From an uncultured bacterium (lineage in GTDB: Bacteria; Verrucomicrobiota; Lentisphaeria; Victivallales; Victivallaceae), in assembly GCA_900551245.1 (NCBI GenBank), contig URVC01000011.1, positions 21,562 to 85,561 on the forward strand: a stretch of 64,000 bases of DNA, given 5' to 3'. Below, one piece after another: positions 8,046-15,699 of this stretch. A program made the position numbers and the translations under genes. Position 1 is the stretch's first letter. Every line of letters begins with the position of its first letter. Below the pieces are notes generated by a model. The model saw nothing but the letters and a program-made list of their open reading frames with translations, made no database searches and was not told the origin of the DNA.

Positions 8046-11000
8046 ATGAAATCTCTATACGGTTCGGATCAGTCAAAAGAGTTTCAACAGCAGTTTTCCT
8101 CACCGGGCATTCTCTATCGCGACGCCCCGTTCTGGGCCTGGAACTGCGAATTGGAGGAAAATCAGCTTGTACGGCAAATTGAGTGTTTCTCGCTCATGGG
8201 AATGGGGGGATTCTACATGCACGCACGCTTCGGGCTGCGCACCCCTTACCTGGGTTGCAAATTCATGGAGTGCATCAAAGTTTGCGTCGCTGAAGCAAAA
8301 AAACGCAACATGCTGGCCTGGCTTTACGACGAAGACCGCTGGCCTTCGGGAAGTGCGGGCGGCACCGTAACCCAAGATCCCAGATGGCGGGCGCGCCATC
8401 TGAAGTTAAGTTTTGCTCCGGAGTCCGGCCCGGCAGAAGAGTCCGGGAAACTGCTGTGCTGTTATGCGGTGAAGCTGGATGAAACAGGGAAACTTTTCCA
8501 TTACGAACGCGTCGCAGCTCAGGACCCCATCCCGGAATCCTATCGGAAATTGTATGTTTACCGCCAGCTTGCAACTCCGGAACCATGGTTTAACAATATG
8601 ACCTATCTGGACACGCTCAATCCCGTCGCGGTCAGACAATTTCTCGAGGCGACTCACGAAAAATATTTTCACACGGTCGGTGAAGAATTTCATCATACCG
8701 TTCCCGGAATCTTCACCGACGAGCCTCAATTCACCCGGCAGAAGGATCTCCCGACGGCCGGAACAGATCAGCCGGCCATTCTGCCATACACCGATGATTT
8801 TCCGGAGAGTTATCAGAGAGAGTACGGTTGTGATTTCTTCGATACTCTTCCCGAGATTGTATGGGAGCTGCCGGACTCCCGTTATTCCGCGGCACGTTAT
8901 CGCTTTCACAACCATGTTACAGAACGGTTCGCCACAGCATATGCGGACCAGATCGGCGCATGGTGCAGGGAGCACAACCTTCTTTTCACCGGCCATCTGA
9001 CCGGGGAAGCAACCATGTCCAATCAGTCCGTCTTCTGCGGAGAAGTGATGCGTTCCTACCGTGCCTTCTCCCTTCCCGGGATCGATATGCTCTGCGATCG
9101 CCGGGAGCTGGCGACGGCCAAGCAGGCGCAAAGCGCCTCCCGCCAGTTCGGCTGCGGCGGCGTTCTGAGTGAACTGGACGGAGTGACCAACTGGGACTTC
9201 TCGTTTGCAGACCACAAAGGGCATGGAGACTGGCAGGCCGCGCTCGGAGTCACCTTGCGGGTGCCGCACCACGCCTGGCTCTCCATGGCAGGCGGAGCCA
9301 AGCGGGATTTCCCCGCCTCAATCGGATGCCAGTCAGCCTGGTATCGGAAATATCATTGGATCGCAGATCATTTTGCACGGCTCAATGTCGCACTCACCCG
9401 GGGAAAAGCACTTGTGCATATTGCGGTGATCCATCCGATTGAATCGTTCTGGCTGCTTCAGGGGCCGCTCGATCAGACCGCAACTGCCAGAGAAAATGCA
9501 GAGAACGATTTCTCCTCTCTGATCGAATGGCTGCTCTTCGGGTTGCTGGACTTTGATCTGCTGTCGGAATCTCTGCTGCCGGAACAGAATGCTCACGTCG
9601 AAGGTTGTCAGCTCGTCGTCGGCGAGATGCACTATTCTTCCATCCTCGTACCGCCGACACTCACCCTGCGCGCCACTACGCTTGAACTCCTGGAACAATT
9701 CGTTGAGGCAGGAGGAAATGTCATATTTTCCGGATCGGTTGCCCCGCTCTGCGACGCGGAACGCTCCGCCCGTCCGGCCCGGCTGTCCGAACAGTGCACA
9801 AGAATCTCCCACACGAAGCATGATATTCTGCAGGTCATGGAACAGGAGCGGGAACTTCGGATCATTCGCAAAGACACCTGCCTGCCGGCGACAGAACTGC
9901 TCTACCAGCTCCGGGAGGACGGCAATGCCCGTTATCTGTTTGTCGCCAACTCGCTCCGCTGCGGGAACAGCTACCATGCGACCGTATCCGTTCACGGAGA
10001 ATGGCAGCTGGAAGAGCTTGATACGTTTACGGGCACCGCCACTTTCGTTGCCGCGGAAATACGGAAAGGGTGGACGGCGTTTGATTTCGAATTTCATCCG
10101 CACGGACATCTGCTGCTGCGTCTCACCCCGTCACACAAAAGCAGCGGAAAATCGTTCCCCCTCTCCCCGCTGAACCAGGAAAAGACAGAAAAAAACATCC
10201 TGATGCGTCTGCCGGGGAACTGCGTAAAAGTTTCTCTGGATGAACCGAATGTCCTGCTCCTTGACCGGGCGGAGTGGAGAGTTGACGGTGGCCCGTGGGA
10301 AGCTCCGCTCGAAATTCTGCGCCTGGACAATACGGCCCGGGCAAAAATGGGGTTGCAACATAAATTTTACGGGGCACAGCCATGGAGCAAGCCGCAATCA
10401 GACAAAATTTACGGTCTGCTTGAACTGCGCTATTCCTTCGATTGCCGGACAAATGTTTCCCACGTTTTTCTGGCAGCGGAACAGCCGGAGAGTTCGACGT
10501 TCTGTCTGGATGGAGAAACAATTCCATTTGCCGACTGCGGCTACTGGGTGGATGAATCCATTCGACGTACGCTCCTGCCTGATCTGCAGGCAGGCCGGCA
10601 CACCTTGTGCGTCAAACGCAAATACACAGATCAAACAAACATTGAACAGCTCTATCTGCTCGGCGATTTCGGGGTTCATACCCTGGCGGACACGGCGGAA
10701 ATTACGGCTCCGGTCCGCAGCCTTCACTGGGGGGACATCACCACACAGGGGCTTCCCTTTTATGGCGGAAACATCTCCTATCATCTCGATTTTGAACTTT
10801 CCAAACCGGAACGTCTGGCTCTGCGACTGCCTCCCAGAAACATGAATATGCCGCATGGGTTGTGCAATCCTCAGGCGTCACGCGAGTGCGCCGTGGCAAG
10901 TTTTCGCGGAATGCTTGTTTCGGTGAACATCGACGGCAGAGAAGCAGGCGATATCGCGTTTTCGCCCTGTCAGCTTTCTCTCGGCCGCCTCTCCGCAGGA

Positions 11001-11186
11001 AAACATCAGCTGAAACTGACCCTCTACGGCAGCCGCATCAACTGTTTCGGACCTCTTCATCTCACCTTCCGATACGATTGGGACAGCGCGCCGGATGCCT
11101 ATCGGCCGACCGGAGATCTCTTCAGCAACGAATACCGGCTTACGCCATGGGGAATCCTGCATTCCCCTCTTTTACTCCGGGAGTGA
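8046..11186 (+). CDS. GH106-like (alpha-L-rhamnosidase-type) glycoside hydrolase, no signal peptide
   Basis: The 1046-residue protein opens with APFWAWNCEL and GGFYMHARFGL, and near residue 95 has WLYDEDRWPSGSAGG, a signature of large glycosidases often annotated as alpha-L-rhamnosidase-like GH106. FTDEPQF (near 224) and FTGHLTGE (near 335) are candidate active-site segments. C-terminal beta-sandwich domains run from about 720 to the end. No signal peptide or membrane helix is seen, so it likely works in the cytoplasm on imported oligosaccharides. ATG 8046 is used because the frame ahead overlaps the previous gene; AGGAAAG is 7-8 bases before it. Family assignment is from motif memory and could shift to a neighbouring uncharacterised group. 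Confidence 0.65.
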   Translation: MKSLYGSDQSKEFQQQFSSPGILYRDAPFWAWNCELEENQLVRQIECFSLMGMGGFYMHARFGLRTPYLGCKFMECIKVCVAEAKKRNMLAWLYDEDRWPSGSAGGTVTQDPRWRARHLKLSFAPESGPAEESGKLLCCYAVKLDETGKLFHYERVAAQDPIPESYRKLYVYRQLATPEPWFNNMTYLDTLNPVAVRQFLEATHEKYFHTVGEEFHHTVPGIFTDEPQFTRQKDLPTAGTDQPAILPYTDDFPESYQREYGCDFFDTLPEIVWELPDSRYSAARYRFHNHVTERFATAYADQIGAWCREHNLLFTGHLTGEATMSNQSVFCGEVMRSYRAFSLPGIDMLCDRRELATAKQAQSASRQFGCGGVLSELDGVTNWDFSFADHKGHGDWQAALGVTLRVPHHAWLSMAGGAKRDFPASIGCQSAWYRKYHWIADHFARLNVALTRGKALVHIAVIHPIESFWLLQGPLDQTATARENAENDFSSLIEWLLFGLLDFDLLSESLLPEQNAHVEGCQLVVGEMHYSSILVPPTLTLRATTLELLEQFVEAGGNVIFSGSVAPLCDAERSARPARLSEQCTRISHTKHDILQVMEQERELRIIRKDTCLPATELLYQLREDGNARYLFVANSLRCGNSYHATVSVHGEWQLEELDTFTGTATFVAAEIRKGWTAFDFEFHPHGHLLLRLTPSHKSSGKSFPLSPLNQEKTEKNILMRLPGNCVKVSLDEPNVLLLDRAEWRVDGGPWEAPLEILRLDNTARAKMGLQHKFYGAQPWSKPQSDKIYGLLELRYSFDCRTNVSHVFLAAEQPESSTFCLDGETIPFADCGYWVDESIRRTLLPDLQAGRHTLCVKRKYTDQTNIEQLYLLGDFGVHTLADTAEITAPVRSLHWGDITTQGLPFYGGNISYHLDFELSKPERLALRLPPRNMNMPHGLCNPQASRECAVASFRGMLVSVNIDGREAGDIAFSPCQLSLGRLSAGKHQLKLTLYGSRINCFGPLHLTFRYDWDSAPDAYRPTGDLFSNEYRLTPWGILHSPLLLRE

Positions 11187-11259
11187 AAGGCGACATCGAC
11201 CGCTCTCGGGTACGCTACGGGAAAATAAATTCCACTCATAAACAACGACAGGAGCAAAA

Positions 11260-12588
11260 ATGGATCAGCAGGTAAAAGATAGCCTCAAAAAATTGACACG
11301 CTTTTTTGATCATCCCAAAGCCGGTACCTGGGAACGCATCGATCTGGACATCCGGCGCAACCGCATGGGCTGGGGCAGACTCTGGCTTCAGGATGGCCGG
11401 GGCAACGCGCTCAAACACCGGCAGATCAATTTACGCCAGACCTCCCACGATTTCCGTTTCGGATGCAACGCATTCAAACTGAAAGATTTTGAAGAAAAAG
11501 AGAAAAATGACGCCTATGAAGCCTATTTCAAACGCATCTTCAACGAAGCGGTAGTTCCCCTTTTATGGGATTCCATCGAACCGGAGAAGGGGATGCTCCG
11601 TTATGCGGCGGACAGTTGCAAAATGAGTCGCCGCCCTCCGGCGGACCTGGTGGTTGAGTGGTGTGAGCAGAATCACATCGCCCCCAAAGGTCACTGGCTT
11701 TTCTGCGACAACTTCGTCCCGAAATGGCTGCCGGGAGACTGGAATGAAGTGATGCTCCTGCTGGAGGACCGCATCGCCGGCATCGCAGAACGTTACGGCA
11801 GACGTATCCGGAAGTGGGACGTCGTCAACGAATCTTTGTGCAGCCATCCCCGCCGGGATCCCCGCATCGGCGACGCGAGTGTGCCGCCGGACTATCTCTG
11901 GCAGATCTTCAAGATGGCGGAAAAATATCTGCCGCGTCAAAGTGAATTTCTCTACAACGACGGCGGCAACCAGGCTTTTGAGCGTTTTGCGCATGACAGC
12001 TCTCCGATGTTCCTCCTCGCAGACCGGCTTCTGCGCCGCAACGCGAAATTGGACGGCCTCGGAATTCAGTTTCATCTGCTGGCGGACAAAATGGAGCAAT
12101 TCTCCCGGGAAGAGCTCTGCAATTACTTTGATCCGGCCCACCATCTCCGCGTACTGGATCAGCTCGGCCAGCTCAATCTGCCGCTGCACATTTCGGAAAT
12201 TTCGCTCACGACATTTCCGGAACTTCCCCGGGAAGCGGCGGAAGAGTTTCAGGCACAATGTCTCCGGAACTTCTACCGCATCTGGTTCAGTCATCGGAAC
12301 TGCAACTCCATCGTCTACTGGAATCTCTGCGATCAAACCGCCTTCGGTGAGGAGAACCGCTGGAACGCCTGCCTGATCGATGGAGAGTTCAACGAGAAGC
12401 CCTCTTACAAGATGCTGGATCAACTCGTCAACCGGGAATGGCATACGCAGACCACTCTCGTCACTGACGAAAACGGCGAAGCAACCTGGAATGGCTTCTA
12501 TGGAGAATATGAATTGGAAATTGCAGGAACGAAAAAGAAAGTTTCCCTGACACCGCGGGGAGAGAACGAGTACAAAATTCTCCTCTGA
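11260..12588 (+). CDS. GH10 family endo-beta-1,4-xylanase-like enzyme, no signal peptide
   Basis: The 442-residue protein has a small N-terminal beta domain (to about 75) and a GH10 barrel. E191 in KWDVVNES is the acid/base and E313 in LHISEIS the nucleophile; GHWLF and YWNLCDQTAFG are further GH10 landmarks. A short beta domain ends it (GYGEYELEI-type). No signal peptide is visible, so it resembles intracellular GH10 enzymes acting on short xylo-oligosaccharides rather than polymer-attacking xylanases (inference). ACAGGAG stands 5 bases before the ATG. It is the last gene of the 2530-12588 operon; no T-rich terminator follows, and the next gene converges on it. Confidence 0.88.
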   Translation: MDQQVKDSLKKLTRFFDHPKAGTWERIDLDIRRNRMGWGRLWLQDGRGNALKHRQINLRQTSHDFRFGCNAFKLKDFEEKEKNDAYEAYFKRIFNEAVVPLLWDSIEPEKGMLRYAADSCKMSRRPPADLVVEWCEQNHIAPKGHWLFCDNFVPKWLPGDWNEVMLLLEDRIAGIAERYGRRIRKWDVVNESLCSHPRRDPRIGDASVPPDYLWQIFKMAEKYLPRQSEFLYNDGGNQAFERFAHDSSPMFLLADRLLRRNAKLDGLGIQFHLLADKMEQFSREELCNYFDPAHHLRVLDQLGQLNLPLHISEISLTTFPELPREAAEEFQAQCLRNFYRIWFSHRNCNSIVYWNLCDQTAFGEENRWNACLIDGEFNEKPSYKMLDQLVNREWHTQTTLVTDENGEATWNGFYGEYELEIAGTKKKVSLTPRGENEYKILL

Positions 12589-12656
12589 GAGAGCCTGTTC
12601 CCACGGTTCTCCGGACTCATTGGCGAACCCCTCTCATGAAACTCTCCGACAACCGT

Positions 12657-13760
12657 CTAAACCGTTCGCGGGGCACTGACGCTGGCGCGTTCGATCAGCT
12701 TCGGCTTGAACTCCACCGAGGCGGGACGGCTGCCGGAGAGCACCCAGTCGCCGAGCAGCTTCACCGCCTGTTCCCCCTGCTCGCGGAGCGGCTCGGCAAA
12801 AGTGGTGAGTTTCGCCTGTTCCGCGCCACGCCAGGTGTGGTTGTCGAACGAAAGCAGCGAAATCTCCTCCGGAATCCGGAGCCCCAGCTGCTCCGCCGCT
12901 TCGAAAAACCATCCGGCCCGGTAGTCCCGGACCGTGAAGAACGCGGTCGGCAGCTCCTCCCGCGGAACCCGCTTGAGAAAGCGGGCAATCACACCGACCT
13001 GATCGGCGCTCTGCTCGTATTCCAGCCGGGTGAGGCACCACTGCGGATCGAACGGCAGATTCTCCTCGGCCAGCGCACCGCGGAATCCGGCCAGCATCTC
13101 CGAATAGAGAAACTGCTTCTCCGAACCGGTCAGAATGCCGATCCGCCGGTGTCCGTGACGGACGAGGTATCGCACCGCCTCCCGCGCCGCCGCCCGGAAG
13201 TCGATAAAGGTACGGACCGCTTCGGTGTGATCCATGTTGTCCGCCGCAATGACGCACGGAATCTTCGCCTTCTCCAGCGGCACGATGAGTTCCGGATAGT
13301 TGGCGCACTGCAGATAAATCACCCCCTGAATGGTTCCGGCCATGTGGTGGGCGATCATCTCGTCGGTAATCCGGCCGGAGTCCGAAAGCGACAGCAGCAG
13401 CTCCACATTCTGCTTCTCCGCCCCCGCCGTCACCCCCTGCAGCAGCTCGGCCGTCACCGGGAGATAGCGGAACGTGCCGAAGTCGGACGGCCGCACGAAA
13501 ATCCGGTGAAACTTCCGCCGCGCCTCGGCGTTCTCCAGCACCAGCGCGCCGCAGCCCGGATAGATCTGAATCAGCCCCTCCTCCTGAAGCAGCTTCAGAA
13601 TGTTGTGCACCGAGCTCTTGGAGATGCCGAGCCTGCGCGCAAGATCGCGCGCCGAAGGCAGATAGGTTCCGGCGAGAAAACGACCGTCCCGGATCGCCTC
13701 CCGCAATCTCGCTCTTCCGCCATCTGTCTTGCCCGTCCGCATCGCACCTTTCTCCGCCAT
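12657..13760 (-). CDS. GntR-type HTH / LacI-type sensor repressor
   Basis: The protein (367 residues from ATG 13760) has a GntR winged helix (GTYLPSARDLARRLGISKSS, VHNILKLLQEEGLIQIYPGCG) and a LacI-like sensor domain (GVIYLQCANYPELIVPL, HRRIGILTGSEKQFL, EISLLSFDNHTW). Starts at 13760 (AGAAGGAG 12 bases ahead) and 13742 are both possible. The open frame reaches back to 14030, but a promoter at 13804-13831 shows the start must be later. The sensed ligand is probably a sugar. The perfect palindrome over the promoter of the divergent permease (13931-13947) and half-sites in its own promoter suggest that it represses both genes (inference). Confidence 0.88.
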   Translation of the reverse strand: MAEKGAMRTGKTDGGRARLREAIRDGRFLAGTYLPSARDLARRLGISKSSVHNILKLLQEEGLIQIYPGCGALVLENAEARRKFHRIFVRPSDFGTFRYLPVTAELLQGVTAGAEKQNVELLLSLSDSGRITDEMIAHHMAGTIQGVIYLQCANYPELIVPLEKAKIPCVIAADNMDHTEAVRTFIDFRAAAREAVRYLVRHGHRRIGILTGSEKQFLYSEMLAGFRGALAEENLPFDPQWCLTRLEYEQSADQVGVIARFLKRVPREELPTAFFTVRDYRAGWFFEAAEQLGLRIPEEISLLSFDNHTWRGAEQAKLTTFAEPLREQGEQAVKLLGDWVLSGSRPASVEFKPKLIERASVSAPRTV

Positions 13761-13803
13761 CGTTTCCACACGCTCCTTCTGCACAGCCCGACTTTCTGCC
13801 ATT

Positions 13804-13831
13804 AACATAATGGACAAGTGCAAAAATTCAA
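13804..13831 (-). promoter_or_regulatory. Promoter of the 12657 repressor gene
   Basis: On the minus strand TTGAAT (13826-13831) and TATGTT (13804-13809) lie 16 bases apart. A half operator (TGTCCATTA) lies in the spacer and -10. Confidence 0.5.
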
Positions 13832-13852
13832 GCCTTTTGTGGACAGTGTTTA
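13808..13852. promoter_or_regulatory. Two incomplete copies of the TGGACA operator
   Basis: TAATGGACA (13808-13816) and TGGACAGTGTTTA (13840-13852) each keep one intact arm of the 13931-13947 palindrome. They sit in and just upstream of the repressor promoter, fitting weak autoregulation. Confidence 0.5.
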
Positions 13853-13905
13853 AATTATTTTCATAAATATTTCTGATAAAATCCATATTTTTTTCTTGAA
13901 TCACC

Positions 13906-13933
13906 TTGATTTTTAATTTATTCAAGTTATAAT
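13906..13933 (+). promoter_or_regulatory. Promoter of the 13976 permease gene
   Basis: TTGATT (13906-13911) and a perfect TATAAT (13928-13933) are 16 bases apart. The operator at 13931-13947 overlaps the end of the -10. Confidence 0.65.
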
Positions 13934-13947
13934 GGACAGTGTCCATT
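13931..13947. promoter_or_regulatory. Perfect 17-base palindromic operator (AATGGACA-G-TGTCCATT)
   Basis: Two 8-base arms around one central G pair without mismatch. The site begins inside the -10 box of the permease promoter, so a bound repressor would block transcription. The same core recurs at 55753-55765. Confidence 0.75.
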
Positions 13948-13975
13948 AAATTGACATTTACGGGGGGCGCTGGAT

Positions 13976-15343
13976 ATGAACATCGGGGCAGGCACGGCGG
14001 ACAACGCGAGCTCTTATCGCGTCGGCACACTCAGTTACACCACCTTCGGGCTGGTGAACCTCTTCATCTGGATGCTGTGGGGCGACTTCTGCTTCAGCAT
14101 GATGGAACTGTTGATCCCCAATCTGCTGCCGCTCTACCTGCGGATGCATGAGGCGCCGAACTGGCTGATCGGGCTGATCGTCGGCAGCGTTCCGGCGGCG
14201 ATCAATTTTGTGGTCAACCCGATCATCAGCACCCGGAGCGACCGCACCCGGACCCGCTGGGGACGGCGGATTCCCTACCTCTTCTTCGCCACGCCGTTCG
14301 TCACGCTCTTTCTGATCCTGCTCGGCTGGAGCGACGCGATCGGGGAGACGGTCCACTCGCTGCTGCTGCCGCAGAACAGCTGGATCACCGTCTCAAAGGT
14401 GGTGATCGGCTTCATCGTGGTCTTCGCGGTGGGGTTCCAGTTCTTCAACATGTTCGTCTTCTCGGTCTTCTACTACATCTTCGCCGACGTGGTGCCTCGC
14501 CCGCTGATGGGGCGGTTCATGGCGCTCTTCCGGATGGTGGGGACCTGCGCCGGGTTCATCTTCCAGCGCTACATCATCGGCCACGCCGAAACCCACATGG
14601 CCTGGATCTTCACGCTGGTGGCGCTGGTCTATCTAATTTCGTTTCTTCTGATGTGCGTCTTCGTGAAAGAGGGGGAGTATCCGCCGCCGGAGCCGCGCAA
14701 AGGCAACATGATCGGCACCTACTTCCGGGAGTGTTTCAGCCTCTCCTTCTACCGCTGGTTCTTTCTGGCGATCGCCTGCAACGACGCCTCGACCGTCTGC
14801 CGGACGATGTTCAATCTGCTCTTCGCCAAGGAGGCGCTGGGCATGTCGGTCGATCAGTTCGGCAAGATCATGAGCGTCAACGCGGTGATCAGCTTCTTCG
14901 TATTGATTCCGATGGGAATCCTGGTCGACAAGTTCCATCCGCTGCGGACCTACATGGCCGGCGGCATCCTGATCGTGGCGGCGAACGTCTTCGGCTTCTT
15001 CTTCGTGCGCGACTACACGAGCTTCTACATCGTCTCGGTGATGCTGGCGCTGGTCTACGTGATCCAGAATGCGAGCAAACTGCCGATGTTCGTCGCCCTG
15101 CTGCCGACGGCGCAGTACGGGCAGTTCTCGTCGGCCAACGCGATGGTGGTTTCGATCTTTCTGATCCTCGCCAACGCCGGCGGCGGCGCATTCGTCGATC
15201 TGCTGGGCTACCAGTACATCTACGTCTGGGACTTCCTCTTCACCGGTCTCGGACTTTTCGCCCTCTTCATGCTCTACTGCGGCTGGAAGAGGCGCGGCGG
15301 GCGCGAATCCTACACGCCGCCGCTGGCCGGAGAGGGGGCCTGA
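13976..15343 (+). CDS. MFS sugar permease
   Basis: The 455-residue protein has about 12 hydrophobic segments. The cytoplasmic loop between TM2 and TM3 reads ISTRSDRTRTRWGRR, typical of major-facilitator and related sugar:cation symporters (DRxxxxWGRR). The N-terminus lacks a signal peptide; the C-terminus is basic and polar. The ATG lies 6 bases after GGGGGGC. It is divergent from the repressor at 12657 and carries a perfect operator over its promoter, so it most likely imports the sugar sensed by that repressor. The substrate cannot be read from the sequence. The downstream 159 bases contain T-runs (15380-15410) after a small CGGA-TTC-TCCG stem that may end transcription. Confidence 0.85.
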   Translation: MNIGAGTADNASSYRVGTLSYTTFGLVNLFIWMLWGDFCFSMMELLIPNLLPLYLRMHEAPNWLIGLIVGSVPAAINFVVNPIISTRSDRTRTRWGRRIPYLFFATPFVTLFLILLGWSDAIGETVHSLLLPQNSWITVSKVVIGFIVVFAVGFQFFNMFVFSVFYYIFADVVPRPLMGRFMALFRMVGTCAGFIFQRYIIGHAETHMAWIFTLVALVYLISFLLMCVFVKEGEYPPPEPRKGNMIGTYFRECFSLSFYRWFFLAIACNDASTVCRTMFNLLFAKEALGMSVDQFGKIMSVNAVISFFVLIPMGILVDKFHPLRTYMAGGILIVAANVFGFFFVRDYTSFYIVSVMLALVYVIQNASKLPMFVALLPTAQYGQFSSANAMVVSIFLILANAGGGAFVDLLGYQYIYVWDFLFTGLGLFALFMLYCGWKRRGGRESYTPPLAGEGA

Positions 15344-15502
15344 TTTCCCGGCAGAACGAAGAAAAAACCCGGATTCTCCGCTTTTTTTTCATTTTTTTTC
15401 GATTTTTTTTGATTTCGGGGGCGCATTTTCACAAAAATGAGCTAAATTACATATTCGAGTAATGACTTGGTTCATTCAATATCAGAACAACGAGAGTGCA
15501 AC

Positions 15503-15592
15503 ATGGGTAACCTTAAGAAGAAACGGCGGAAGAAGATCGCCAAGCACAAACGCAAGAAGCAGTTGAAGGCGTTGCGGCACAAGAAGAAGTAA
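15503..15592 (+). CDS. AURKAIP1/COX24-domain mini-protein (29 residues)
   Basis: ATG 15503 opens a 29-codon frame ending TAA 15590-15592. The product (MGNLKKKRRKKIAKHKRKKQ, then LKALRHKKK) is made almost only of Lys, Arg and His. Family knowledge: this is the bacterial AURKAIP1/COX24 type, related to mitochondrial mS38, a very small ribosome-associated basic protein. It stands alone between the permease and the TPR gene and is followed by a strong hairpin terminator at 15629-15682. No strong ribosome binding site precedes the ATG. Confidence 0.85.
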   Translation: MGNLKKKRRKKIAKHKRKKQLKALRHKKK

Positions 15593-15628
15593 GCCGCCCC
15601 GGGGAATTTTTTCCCGGTAAACTGCGAC

Positions 15629-15682
15629 GCCCGCTTCCGTTTTCGCTGATTGCGATGCCGGAAAGCGGGCGCGTTTCTTTTT
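15629..15682 (+). terminator. Rho-independent terminator after the mini-protein gene
   Basis: GCCCGCTTCCG (15629-15639) pairs with CGGAAAGCGGGC (15659-15670) with one bulged base, followed by GTTTCTTTTT. It ends about 10 bases before the ribosome binding site of the next gene. Confidence 0.75.
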
Positions 15683-15699
15683 ACAAGGGAGGAGAATCG

